NCBI GenBank assembly: GCA_963849005.1
Contig: CAWKGC010000003.1
Location: forward strand, 1 to 64,000
Reading direction: 5' to 3'
DNA from: CAWKGC01 sp963849005
GTDB taxonomy: Bacteria > Pseudomonadota > Gammaproteobacteria > Burkholderiales > Usitatibacteraceae
Length of the DNA stretch: 64,000 nt
Below the pieces are notes generated by a model. It was not told where the DNA came from and ran no database searches. It saw only the letters and a program-made list of their open reading frames with translations. A program made the position numbers and the translations under genes. Shown here piece by piece: positions 1 through 9,459 of this stretch (its first letter is position 1; each line of letters starts with the position of its first letter).

Positions 1-403
1 CCGCGACGCCGTTCTTGCGGAGTTCCGCAAGGCGCTCTCTCGCGACCGCACGCGCATCACCGTCAACGGCTTCACGCAGCTGGGGCTGGTGGAGATGACC
101 CGCAAGCGCACGCGCGAGTCGCTGGCGCACGTGCTTTGCGAGGCCTGCCCGACCTGCGCCGGGCGCGGGGCGCTGAAGACCGGGCAGACGATTGCCTACG
201 AGATACTGCGCGAGATCCTGCGGGCGGAGCGGCAGTTCGGCGCCAAGGAGTACCGCATCCTCGCCTCGCAGAAAGTGATCGACATGTTCCTGGACGAGGA
301 GTCCGCCGGGCTCACCATGCTGGGGGACTTCATCGGCAAGCCGATCTCGATGCAGGTGGAGACCGCCTACACCCAGGAGCAATACGACGTGATCCTGGTG
401 TAG
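1..403 (+). CDS. rng: Ribonuclease G, C-terminal part (5' end outside window)
   Basis: This is the last ~133 codons of an Rne/Rng-family endoribonuclease, a 5'-end-sensing, metal-dependent single-strand RNase that matures the 16S rRNA 5' end and turns over mRNA. The piece LVEMTRKRTRESL is followed by a C-x2-C pair in CPTCAGRG, the family's zinc-link cysteines that hold subunits together. It then runs through a helical small domain to the end QYDVILV. There is no long disordered scaffold tail, so RNase G fits better than RNase E. The reading frame is open from base 2. It converges with the GTPase gene, and a palindromic repeat lies between the two 3' ends. Confidence 0.9.
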   Translation, partial: RDAVLAEFRKALSRDRTRITVNGFTQLGLVEMTRKRTRESLAHVLCEACPTCAGRGALKTGQTIAYEILREILRAERQFGAKEYRILASQKVIDMFLDEESAGLTMLGDFIGKPISMQVETAYTQEQYDVILV

Positions 404-414
404 GAATGAAAAAA

Positions 415-487
415 GGGGCCGGATTGCATTTCCGACCGGGTCGCTGTGCGAGCCTGAGCTCATGGAAATGTACTCTGACCCCGTTTC
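415..487. repeat. GGGGTCAGAGTACATTT-type palindromic element (one arm degenerate)
   Basis: The right arm at 464-487 matches the GAAATGTACTCTGACCCCG form seen repeatedly in this window. The left arm at 415-433 is a degraded inverted copy, with 15 of 19 positions alike. It lies between the convergent 3' ends of rng and the GTPase gene. Confidence 0.7.
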
Positions 488-492
488 TTCGC

Positions 493-2828
493 TCAGGGGT
501 CCTGCGGCTGGCGCTGCAGGATGCGGCGCGCTTCCTGCAGCCGCCAGATCGACGTCTCGAAGGCCTCGGTGCGCTGGGTGGCCGCTTCCTCGGCCGCTTT
601 GGCCGCCTCGGCATCGGCAACGGGCGCGGCCTCGACGGCAGGGAAAACCTGCGTGCGTTCGGCCGACGCGGCCTCGATGGCGGGAAAGGCTGGGTCTGCT
701 CGGCCGGCTGGCCTCCACGGCAGGCGGCACGGGTTCGTGGGCCTTCGCCGGGTCCGGCCGTATGCCGAAGGAGATCGTCGCCTCGGTGCGTGCCACCGGC
801 GTCGGCGGCGGCGCATGTGTCCCACTTGAGCGTCTGGAACATGTCGTCGCTCATCAGCGGGCCGGTCGGCTCCTCCTTCTTCGGCGCAGTGTCGGCCGGC
901 GAGATCTTCGGCTCCTGCGAAACCTGCCTGATCAGCGAATCGATCATGCCGAACTGGCCCTCGAGGTCGGCCTCGATGCGCTGCAGGCCCGCGAGCTGCT
1001 CGTTGATGGTGCTCGAGCGGTCGTTGATCTTGGCAAGGTTGTCGAGGCGCTGCTGCAACTGCGCCTTGTGGTCCTTGATCTGCGTCTCGATGGGCACCGT
1101 CACCGACTGGATCCAGCGCTCCGACTGCGCCTTCGCGTCCGAATAAAGCGTGCGCGCCTGCGCCACCAGCGAGCGGTAGAAACGCCTGATGAGGAAGCTC
1201 TTCTCCGTCATCACGTTCAACGGGTCCTTGCAGAACACCTCGGTGTCGTGCATCAGGAGCTTCAGCTTCACGCGGTGCGCGTCGAGGTCGAGGGTCGGGA
1301 TCACCATCCGCGGGAACCCGAACTTCTCGGTGAAAGTGTTGTAGGCGCCCTGCATCAGCGCCTTGATGTCCTCGCTGGAGGCGAAGATCTTGTCGAAGTC
1401 CTCGCTCATCAGCTTGACCAGCTCGCGCATGCCCCGCCACAGGCCGGGGGTGGTCCATGAATCGTTGATCGCCTGCGCGCTGCGGGAGATGAGCACGTCC
1501 ATCTTGGTCTGGTTGAACATGTCCAGCAGCGCGCGGCGCTTGGTGGTGAACATGCCGAACTGCACCTTGTACTCGGCAAGCGCCGCGTTGTAGGCGTTCT
1601 TCTCCGAGGCGATCTTGGCCCACAGCCGCTGCACCACGTCGCGGCTCTTGCCGACCATGCCGTTCAGCTCGTCCACGGAAAGCTTGTTGGTGGCGATCTT
1701 GGCCTCGAGGCTCGCCCGCGACGACACCATCATCGCGCCGATCTCGCCCTGGACCGCGCTGGCGAGGATCTGGCGCTTGGCGGGCACGATCTGCTCGCCG
1801 AGGTAGTGCTCGAGCGACTCGATGCCGCTCTTCTTCACCAGGCCCACGTCGCCGCGGATCTTGGCGAGCAGCGCCTTCTGCGCCGAAAGCGCGAAGATCT
1901 GCTCGGGCGGCAGGTTCAGCGCCTGCGACGTGGTCGCGATCATGCGCCGCATGCCCTTCTCGATCTCGACCGGGGTCTTCAGTTCGTCCCACATCAGGTC
2001 GATCTTGTTCAGCACCGCGATCTTGCGCGGCAGTCCCGGCCGCACGTAGCGTTCCCAGATCTCCATGTCGCTCTTGGTCACGCCGGTGTCGATGGAAAGC
2101 AGGAACACGATGGCGTGGGCGCTGGGGATCGTGCTCACGGTCAGCTCCGGCTCCATGCCGAGCGCGTTCAGGCCCGGCGTGTCGAGGATGGCGAGCCCGT
2201 TGGAGAGCAGCGGATGCGGGTAATTGATCATCGCGTAGCGCCACGCCGGCACTTCCACGAGTTCCTCCTCGGAGGGCATGTTGCCGCTCTCGTCCATCAT
2301 CGGCGAGAGCCCCAGCATGCGCGCTTCGAGCGAATAGACCTTCTTGGTGTCGGCGAGCGCCTTCAGGGCCTCGCGCATGTCCTTCGACGAATTGATGTTG
2401 AGCCGGATCTTGCTCCACTCGACCGGCATGTTCTTCAGCTGCGAGATCGACTCGTCGCGATAGCGCGTCTCGACCGAGAGCAGCTTGAGGTACGGCTCCT
2501 CGTTGGGGTCGTGGAAGATCTCGGTCGGGCACATCGTCGTGCGGCCGACGTCGGAGGGCAGCAGGCGCTCCTTGAAGCTGGAGAAGAACAGCGCGTTGAT
2601 CAGCTCCGACTTGCCTCGCGAGAACTCGGCGAGGAAGGCGAGCAGCAGGCGCCCCTTGTTCAGGTTCTCGAGCAGGTCGTAGAAGCGGATCGATTGCTGG
2701 ACGTCGAGCTTGCCGTTCGACTCCAGCCAGTCGTGGTAGGCGTTCACCGAGCGCGTGAGTTGCTCGCGCCACCGGTTGTAGCTTTGGACTTCGCCTTCCA
2801 GATGCGATCTGTTTTCTGGGGTTTCCAT
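493..2828 (-). CDS. Dynamin-family GTPase (two frameshifts near the 3' end)
   Basis: This is a large bacterial dynamin-like GTPase of about 780 residues, a family linked to membrane binding, fission or stress protection. The role here is not known. The P-loop is EFSRGKSELINAL (about 68-80), G3 is DTPGLN, and G4 is NKIDL. A long alpha-helical region rich in coiled-coil heptads follows. The tail is alanine- and proline-rich with acidic stretches, ending WRLQEARRILQRQPQDP. The tail is split over three frames: indels near 828 and near 700 move it from frame to frame, so the long frame that runs on into rng is an artefact. The start at 2828 follows a palindrome-rich leader. No partner GTPase is adjacent. 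Confidence 0.8.
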
Positions 2829-2829
2829 G

Positions 2830-2877
2830 AAATTCCCGGAACTCTTGCCCCTAACTTACTGAAATTTCCCGGGAAAT
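2830..2877. promoter_or_regulatory. Two TTCCCGG(G)AA palindromes upstream of the GTPase gene
   Basis: A perfect 14-bp palindrome, ATTTCCCGGGAAAT, lies at 2864-2877. A related half-length copy, ATTCCCGGAA, is about 33 bp nearer the start codon and overlaps the first codons. Spaced paired palindromes at a promoter suggest a repressor-binding region. The regulator is unknown. Confidence 0.35.
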
Positions 2878-2926
2878 GCTAGTGAGCCGGGTCACAGTCG
2901 CGGCCGCGGTTCCGGCAGGAATCGGC

Positions 2927-2956
2927 AAAGAAAAGGCCCGGCGGGAAGGCCGGGCC
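2927..2956 (-). terminator. Rho-independent terminator
   Basis: On the minus strand an 8-bp GC stem (GGCCCGGC/GCCGGGCC, 2935-2956) with a 6-base loop is followed by a T-rich run opposite the A tract at 2927-2934. It ends transcription of the small membrane protein gene whose stop is at 3035. Confidence 0.75.
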
Positions 2957-3034
2957 CTGAAAATGGACGCGACGGGCGCGCCCTGGGGGACGATCGGGCG
3001 GCGGGCCTGCGCCCGCGCCGCAAGGATTGGCTGC

Positions 3035-3250
3035 CTAGGCAGCGCGCTCGTGCTGGGCGTCGTTGGCCGCCTCGAAGCTGGCAACGGCGGGCTCGGCCGT
3101 GACCGGGGCCGGGGCCGGGATGCGCGACGCCGGCTTTTCGAAGAGCGGGCGGCGTTCGTTGCCGCGCTGCAGCAGGGCATTGATGGCGACGATCAGCACG
3201 ATCGGGCCGGCGATGGCGATAAGCAGGTTGGCTTGGGTCAGCAGTTCCAT
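3035..3250 (-). CDS. Small single-pass membrane protein, MEL family, copy 1
   Basis: The product is 71 residues. It has an N-terminal hydrophobic helix (MELLTQANLLIAIAGPIVL) followed by a basic RGNERRPLF segment and an alanine/proline-rich tail ending AANDAQHERAA. I recognise no named family. The start is supported by AAGGAGA seven bases upstream. It resembles the proteins at 3400-3597 and 23776-24084 in the MEL start, single helix and R-R-P motif. A motif shared with kinase and small-protein leaders lies at 3333-3348. A strong terminator follows, so it is a free-standing gene. It probably sits in the inner membrane with a short basic cytoplasmic tail. Confidence 0.6.
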   Translation of the reverse strand: MELLTQANLLIAIAGPIVLIVAINALLQRGNERRPLFEKPASRIPAPAPVTAEPAVASFEAANDAQHERAA

Positions 3251-3332
3251 GATCGTCTCCTTGAATTGGGTCGGGTTGCTTGTTTGCGTCTTGCTATGGG
3301 AGGCACTTTAGGCAAGCCCGCCTGCCCCTGCC

Positions 3333-3348
3333 ACCGGGATGGGACGAA
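3333..3348 (-). promoter_or_regulatory. Shared leader motif (TTCGTCCCATCCCGGT)
   Basis: Read on the minus strand this matches the motif upstream of the small protein at 24084, allowing one shifted base. The GGTGGCAGGG extension is also shared. It lies 83 bp before the start at 3250. It is probably a promoter or operator element of a common regulon. Confidence 0.4.
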
Positions 3349-3399
3349 GTGGCGAAGAAGCGGGATGAAGCGTGAAAAACCGGCACTTCCCTGCGCCCG

Positions 3400-3597
3400 T
3401 CAGGCAGCGAGGCGGGCGTTATCGTCGTTCGCGGCCTCGACGTTCAGGTTGCGCTTCTCGACGGCAACCCAGGCGCGGGCCGAGTCGGCCGGCATCACGA
3501 AGGGCGGGCGGCGGTACTCGCCGCGCTGGAGCGCCCAGTTGATGCCGGCGATCATGGCGATGGGGGCGACGATGGCGAAGAAGAGGTTGAGTTCCAT
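3400..3597 (-). CDS. Small single-pass membrane protein, MEL family, copy 2
   Basis: The product is 65 residues when started at the ATG at 3597, which has GGAGC upstream; a start at 3666 lacks such support. One N-terminal helix (MELNLFFAIVAPIAMIAG) is followed by ALQRGEYRRPPF and a tail ending AANDDNARLAA. It parallels the 3035-3250 protein in helix, basic R-R-P motif and AAND ending, so the two are tandem paralogues. The leader holds a perfect 8-bp GC hairpin at 3630-3647 and, farther upstream, a CRP-like palindrome at 3748-3777. The function is unknown. Confidence 0.6.
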   Translation of the reverse strand: MELNLFFAIVAPIAMIAGINWALQRGEYRRPPFVMPADSARAWVAVEKRNLNVEAANDDNARLAA

Positions 3598-3747
3598 TTT
3601 TTTGCTCCGTTTCGATTTCCTGTTGGCCTCCGGCAGGCCCCTGCCGGTTTTGCCCCGCACGCTCACTGGAGTGCATGAGGCCAGATTACGGAGATCGGTC
3701 GGGCAATTCGCCGCAATACACGCGATTGCCGACGTGGAGGATCGGAC

Positions 3748-3777
3748 GCAAAAGTGTGCGATTTGTCACACTTTTGC
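3748..3777. promoter_or_regulatory. 11-bp perfect inverted repeat with a CRP/FNR-like core
   Basis: The arms GCAAAAGTGTG (3748-3758) and CACACTTTTGC (3767-3777) are perfect complements around an 8-base spacer. The core TGTGC-N6-TCACA differs by one base from the CRP-type half-site pair TGTGA-N6-TCACA. It lies about 150 bp upstream of the small protein gene at 3597. The rest of 3667-4056 holds no recognisable gene apart from a doubtful small ORF. Confidence 0.45.
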
Positions 3778-3814
3778 CCGGCCCTGCCGGTCCAGCCCCG
3801 GGACAGGGCCGGTC

Positions 3815-4000
3815 TCAGCCCGCTTCGGGGTCGTTGGCGGCGTGCAGGCGTTTTGCCCCGGGGAGCTGGCCGATCACGGTAACGGGCCTGCGCCCGGCAC
3901 CGCGGGACGGGGCCGCGCCGTCCGGAACGGTCGCGCGCAGCACTCGCCGCAGCAGCGCTGCGATCGACGCGGGAAGGCAAGGGGGGCGATGGCGGGGCAT
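3815..4000 (-). CDS. Doubtful 61-residue ORF
   Basis: This open frame of 61 codons lies downstream of the secreted protein at 4057-4284. Its end, HAANDPEAG, recalls the AAND endings of the two MEL proteins nearby, which is the only reason to list it. No clear ribosome-binding site or hydrophobic helix was seen. It may be chance in GC-rich DNA. Confidence 0.2.
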   Translation of the reverse strand: MPRHRPPCLPASIAALLRRVLRATVPDGAAPSRGAGRRPVTVIGQLPGAKRLHAANDPEAG

Positions 4001-4056
4001 GGCGGGCTCGGCTGGACGCGCAAGGCGCTTCTGGCGCCCTGCGCAATCCTGCTTCA

Positions 4057-4284
4057 CTACTCGGCCGGGTAGAAGTCGGCCCACGTCAGCGCATAGATCA
4101 TGCGCGTGCGGTGGATATAGCGACGCACTGCCGTCGGGCCCTGCGCGGCCGCCTTCTCGATGGCGACCTGCTGGCTGGTCTTGGAAGCGGCCGCGTCCTG
4201 CGCCAGCGCGCCGGGCATGGTGGCTGCGGATGCGACGGCGACGACGAAGGTCGCAAGCGCGAGCTTGAAGAACGGGGTTTTCAT
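4057..4284 (-). CDS. Small secreted protein of unknown function
   Basis: The product is 75 residues when started at the ATG at 4284, which has AAAGGAAT upstream. A typical Sec signal peptide (MKTPFFKLALATFVVAVA, cleavage near GALAQ) is followed by a short mature chain. That chain has a lysine/glutamine-rich helix and an ending with many aromatic residues, RRYIHRTRMIYALTWADFY. I recognise no family. The leader carries the shared motif at 4393-4406, which ties it to the small membrane proteins and LytS kinases of this window. Confidence 0.6.
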   Translation of the reverse strand: MKTPFFKLALATFVVAVASAATMPGALAQDAAASKTSQQVAIEKAAAQGPTAVRRYIHRTRMIYALTWADFYPAE

Positions 4285-4392
4285 GATGGATTCCTTTCGC
4301 GTGGCCACGGTTCGCGGCAAGGGGGATTCCTGCCGTCAGGCGCAAGTGGTTCGCGCTTGGACACAGGTTAGTGCGCCTCCATGCGATTAGCG

Positions 4393-4406
4393 AGCGGAAT
4401 GCGACG
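4393..4406 (-). promoter_or_regulatory. Shared leader motif (CGTCGCATTCCGCT)
   Basis: On the minus strand this 14-mer matches CGTCGCTTTCCGCT in the leader of the gene at 24628 in 13 of 14 positions. It lies 109 bp before the start at 4284. Confidence 0.4.
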
Positions 4407-4496
4407 GGTACCACCTTGGGCAAAACAGGCAGGGCAAAGGCGGAAGATTCTGCAATCGCGCCGGGCGAAACAGGCGATCTGCGGCGACCGGTTGCC

Positions 4497-5084
4497 CTAC
4501 AGGGCGAAGCGCGCGACGAGCCGGACGCCCTGCAATTCCAGCCAGCCGACCGGCAGCATCAGCACCAGCTGGCAAAGGATCAGCACCACCACGGGGGTCA
4601 CGTCGACGCCCCCGATCGGCGGAATGGCGCGCTGGAAGGGCTTCAGGAACGGCCTGGTGATCGCGTCGAAGAACGGCGCCACCGGGTGGTGCGGGTTCAC
4701 CCACGACAGCAACGCCTGCAACAGCACGGCGCCCATCACGATATACACGGTCAGCCGGACCAGCTTCACCAGCGCGACGAACAGGAGCACGGAGTAGATC
4801 GCCGGGTTCGCGGGAAGGTCGGCGCTCGCCAGCATCAGGAGCAGCGCCTGCAGCAGGAACTCCGCCATCCAGGCGACGACGAGAGAGGCAAGGTCGAGCC
4901 CGAACAGTCCCGGGACGATGCGGCGCAACGGCCGTACCGCGAAGTCGGTCACCGCGATGGTGAACTGCGTCATGGGATTGCGCGCCGGGACACGGAAGAC
5001 CTGCATCCAGAAGCGCACCAGCGCGACCAGGATGAACAGGTTGAAGACCGTCTCGAGGACGAAGGCGATGGCCTGCTGGATCAT
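4497..5084 (-). CDS. YggT-family membrane protein
   Basis: The product is 195 residues with two copies of the YggT unit. Each has a hydrophobic helix pair followed by a conserved segment (NPMTQFTIAVTDFAVRPLRR in the first, HPVAPFFDAITRPFLKPFQR in the second). YggT proteins are inner-membrane proteins associated with osmotic shock tolerance and, in some bacteria, the divisome. It starts four bases past the proC stop in the usual yggS-proC-yggT order, so the three are very probably co-transcribed. The frame is intact. Confidence 0.85.
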   Translation of the reverse strand: MIQQAIAFVLETVFNLFILVALVRFWMQVFRVPARNPMTQFTIAVTDFAVRPLRRIVPGLFGLDLASLVVAWMAEFLLQALLLMLASADLPANPAIYSVLLFVALVKLVRLTVYIVMGAVLLQALLSWVNPHHPVAPFFDAITRPFLKPFQRAIPPIGGVDVTPVVVLILCQLVLMLPVGWLELQGVRLVARFAL

Positions 5085-5087
5085 GGG

Positions 5088-5899
5088 TCACTTCCCGAGC
5101 GTGTCGCCAAGCTCGCGCGAACGCTCGCACGCGGCCTTCACCGCCTCGACGATGCGCTCCTTGACGGCCGCCGCCTGCATGGCGCCGAGAGCGCGCTCGG
5201 TGGTGCCGCCCCTGGACGTCACGCGCTCGCGCAGCACGGCGAACGGTTCATCGCCCGCCATGGCCAGCTTCACGCTTCCGGCAAAAGTCTGCCCGGCGAG
5301 CTGGCGTGCCTGTGCCGGAGTGAGGCCGAGTTCGCGCGCCGCCTGCTCGAGCGCTTCGATGAAATAGAAGACATACGCCGGCCCGCTGCCCGATACGGCC
5401 GTCACTGCGTCGAGCATCGCCTCGTCTTCGAACCAGACGACGTCGCCGACGGCCGACAAGCAGTGCCGTCGCCGCTTCCCGTTGCGCGGCGGAAATGCCG
5501 GCGGCCGCGTGCAGGCCGGTGATCCCGGCATGCACCAGCGCAGGCGTATTGGGCATCGCGCGCACCAGCATGGCGTAGCCGCCCAGCCATCGCGACAGGT
5601 CGGCGAGCCGGATGCCGGCGGCAATGCTGACGACGAGCTGCCTGCCGAGCAGCGGCAACAGGCGGAGCCACTGCTTCGCGCATCTGTTGCGGCTTGACCG
5701 CGAGCACGATCACGTCCGCCGAGGCGAATAGAGCGCCGGGCGATGCCTCGGTGCGGATGCCGAAACGGGTCTCCAGCCTTTCGCGCTGGCCCGGTTCGCG
5801 CTCGGCCACCACGATGTCCCCTGCGGCGTGGCCCCGCGCGAGGAGCCCGCCGATGATCGCGATGGCCATGTTGCCGCCGCCGACGAAGCCGGTCTTCAC
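5088..5899 (-). CDS. proC: Pyrroline-5-carboxylate reductase (two frameshifts)
   Basis: ProC reduces pyrroline-5-carboxylate to proline with NAD(P)H in the cytoplasm. The GTG start at 5899 gives KTGFVGGGNMA, a Rossmann dinucleotide-binding loop. Later come VKPQQM, RAMPNTPALV and the catalytic-domain signature VSGSGPAYVF. The gene is read in three frames. One extra base near 5668 (CCGCCTG for CCGCTG) and one near 5462 (CTTGTCGG for CTGTCGG) break it, and removing both restores an uninterrupted ~270-residue family-length protein. Its GTG overlaps the yggS TGA by four bases, so the two are translationally coupled. Confidence 0.85.
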
Positions 5900-6589
5900 G
5901 CGGGCGCCCTGGCCGGCCGCTCGCCGAAGATCGCCGTGCCCACGCGCACCATGGTCGCGCCCTCGGCGATCGCCGCCTCGAGGTCGTGGGTCATTCCCAT
6001 GGAAAGCGTGTCCACTCATGATGGCCGCGCGCGCGCAGCATCGCGAGTGCATCGCGCAGCACTGCGAACTCGCTGCGCTGTTTCGCGGTGTCGTCGCCCG
6101 GGCTCGCCATGCCCATCAGTCCGCGCAGGCGCAGCCCCGCGAGCGGGGCGACCGCTTCGGCCAGGGCCGCCAGCCTCGGCTGGCGGCACGCCGCCCTTGG
6201 TCGCTTCCTGGCTGATGTTCACCTGCAGGCAGGCATCGAGCGGCGCGCGGCCCGCGGGACGGCCGCGGGACAGGGCGTCGGCGATCTTCACGCGATCGAT
6301 GCCGTGCACCCAGTCGAAGTTTTCCGCGATCGCTCGCGCCTTGTTGCTTTGCATGGCGCCGATGTAATGCCACTCTATGGGAAGGTCGGAAAGCACCGCC
6401 TGCTTGGCGAGCGCTTCCTGGAGATAGTTCTCGCCGAAAGCGCGCTGGCCGGCGGCAAAGGCCTCGCGGATCGCCTCCGGCGGACTGCAACTTGCTCACG
6501 GCCACGAGCACCACCGGGCGCGTATCGCCTTGTAATGCTTCGGAAATGCGCCGTTTCACGGCTTGCAGGCGGGCTGCGATTGGGGACAT
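5896..6589 (-). CDS. yggS: YggS/PROSC-family pyridoxal-phosphate homeostasis protein (three frameshifts)
   Basis: This PLP-binding protein with an alanine-racemase N-terminal fold buffers free PLP and affects amino-acid and keto-acid balance. The PLP lysine lies in VAVSKLQ near residue 35. The later family segments WHYIGAMQSNKA, NISQEATKGG, GLMGM and MVRVGTAIFG all appear in order, but over three frames. Indels sit near 6488, 6170 and 6015. The stop overlaps the proC GTG. The 5' end faces pilT 92 bp away, so a divergent promoter region lies at 6590-6681. Confidence 0.8.
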
Positions 6590-6681
6590 AATCGGCCGGA
6601 GGTTCGAGGGGCATTCTACCTCAGACGTCCGCGCGCCACGCCTGGTCGCCGGCCCTGGGACCCCAACTCCGGAAAGACAAG

Positions 6682-7727
<1,046 letters not shown>

Positions 7728-7840
7728 GCGGGACGAGAAACGATGCCTGCGCATCGTTTCTCGCCTGCGAACGGGCGCGGCCTCCGTGCCGCGCCCTGGA
7801 GGCTCTCCGCACTCGAGCACCAGACTACTAGGAGCACCTC

Positions 7841-8980
7841 ATGGAACGCGAACAGTCACTGAAATTCATGCACGAGCTGCTCCGCGCGATGCTCGCTCGC
7901 CGCGCCTCCGACCTCTTCATCACGGCGGGATTCCCGCCTGCGATGAAGGTCGACGGCAAGGTGACGCCGGTCACCGACCAGAGCCTTTCGCCGATGCACA
8001 CGCAGGAACTCGCGCGCTCGATCATGACCGACAAGCAGGCGGCCGAGTTCGAGGCGACCAACGAATGCAACTTCGCGATCAGCCCGGCGGGCATCGGCCG
8101 CTTCCGCGTCAACACCTTCGTGCAGCAGGGCCGCACCGGCATCGTGCTGCGCACCATCACCACCACCATCCCGAAATTCGAGGACCTGGGATTGCCGCAC
8201 GTGCTGAAGGACGTGGCGATGACCAAGCGCGGGCTGGTGATCTTCGTCGGCGGGACCGGATCGGGCAAGTCGACCTCGCTCGCGGCCATGGTCGGCCACC
8301 GCAACGAGAACAGCTACGGCCACATCATCACGATCGAGGACCCGGTCGAGTACGTCCACGAGCACAACCACTGCATCGTCACGCAGCGCGAGGTCGGGGT
8401 GGACACCGACAACTGGGGCGCTGCGCTGAAGAACACGCTGCGCCAGGCCCCCGACGTGATCCTGATCGGCGAGATCCGCGACAAGGACACGATGGACTAC
8501 GCCATCGCCTTCGCCGAGACCGGCCACCTGTGCATGTCGACCCTGCACGCCAACTCGACCAACCAGGCGCTCGACCGGATCATCAACTTCTTCCCCGAGG
8601 AAAGGCGCCAGCAGCTGCTGATGGACCTGTCGCTCAACCTGAAGGCCGTCATCTCGCAGCGCCTGATCCCGAAGAAGGGCACCAAGGGACGCGTCGCCGC
8701 GATCGAGATCATGCTCAACTCGCCGCTCATGTCGGACCTGATCTTCAAGGGCGAGGTCCACGAGATGAAGGAACTGATGACGCGCTCGCGCGAGCTCGGC
8801 ATGCAGACCTACGACCAGGCGCTCTTCGACCTGTTCGAGGAAGACATGATCACCTACGAGGACGCGCTCCGGAACGCCGACTCGGTGAACGACCTCAGGC
8901 TGAAGATCAAGCTCGAGAGCAAGAACGCGAAGAACCGCGACATGGGCTCGGGCCTCGAGCACCTCGAGATCGTCAAGTGA
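7841..8980 (+). CDS. pilU: PilT-paralogous ATPase PilU
   Basis: This intact 379-residue protein is the accessory retraction ATPase that works with PilT under load. Walker A is VGGTGSGKST, the Asp box is EDPVEYVHEHNH, Walker B is VILIGEIRD, and the His box is STLHANSTNQ. It lacks the AIRNLIRE motif of PilT and has the PilU-like C-terminal extension ending RDMGSGLEHLEIVK. The start at 7841 is preceded by AGGAGCACC. The gene order pilT-pilU fits a motility locus. No other pilus genes are in the window. Confidence 0.92.
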   Translation: MEREQSLKFMHELLRAMLARRASDLFITAGFPPAMKVDGKVTPVTDQSLSPMHTQELARSIMTDKQAAEFEATNECNFAISPAGIGRFRVNTFVQQGRTGIVLRTITTTIPKFEDLGLPHVLKDVAMTKRGLVIFVGGTGSGKSTSLAAMVGHRNENSYGHIITIEDPVEYVHEHNHCIVTQREVGVDTDNWGAALKNTLRQAPDVILIGEIRDKDTMDYAIAFAETGHLCMSTLHANSTNQALDRIINFFPEERRQQLLMDLSLNLKAVISQRLIPKKGTKGRVAAIEIMLNSPLMSDLIFKGEVHEMKELMTRSRELGMQTYDQALFDLFEEDMITYEDALRNADSVNDLRLKIKLESKNAKNRDMGSGLEHLEIVK

Positions 8981-9459
8981 CGCGTAGAGGCGGAGCCGAA
9001 ACAACGTCATCCCCGCGAAAGCGGGGATCCAGCGCCCCGACTATCCGATCCCCGCCATAGCGGCATTCCGGAAGTAGCGATCCCCGGCGAAGCGCCGTCT
9101 CCTTACGCGCAGGCGGGCGGCGTGGGTCGGTGTCCCTTGCGAGCATTGGCGCGAAGCGCTCTCGAAAGGACGGCTCCACGAAGCTTGCGCGGTGCTGCGC
9201 TCAGGACGCCCGCCATCTCGACGCGAGGGCGGGCGGGGCGGTTCCCGTCGAGAGGCGCGTCATGCGCGCCGCGGTGCTGCGAGGGCCGATCACGAGGCCG
9301 TCGGCGCGGTCGCCAACATCATTTGCGCCGGGTCGAAGGGAACCGCCCTGCCACCGCCTGTTTACCGGATTCGCTGGATTCCGGGTCAAGCCCGGAATGA
9401 CGAATGAACGGTCAAGCCCGGAATGACGAATGAACGGTCAGGCCCGGAATGACGACCCG
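8981..9459. other. Intergenic stretch with short hairpin repeats, no gene seen
   Basis: This 479-bp stretch lies between the pilU and methyltransferase 3' ends. A CCCCGC-GAAA-GCGGGG hairpin is at 9011-9026, and the tandem repeat listed separately is near its right end. Open frames in the middle (about 9120-9370) show no family resemblance, start signal or consistent frame. It may be decayed coding DNA. Confidence 0.5.
9378..9457. repeat. Tandem 26-bp repeat with an ATTCCGGG/CCCGGAAT hairpin
   Basis: The 26-bp unit starting GTCAAGCCCGGAATGACG is present at 9385-9410, again at 9411-9436, and partly from 9437. The first copy forms a perfect 8-bp hairpin ATTCCGGG-TCAAG-CCCGGAAT (9378-9398). The same hairpin core lies inside the repeat elements near 30.6 and 31.3 kb. 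Confidence 0.75.

Noticed and set aside
3663..4046. 127-codon minus-strand frame
   Set aside because: It is arginine/proline/alanine-rich with no start signal and runs across the CRP-like palindrome. It is typical chance ORF content in GC-rich DNA.
9385..9457. CRISPR array
   Set aside because: The 26-bp units are directly abutting with no unique spacers, and no cas gene is present.
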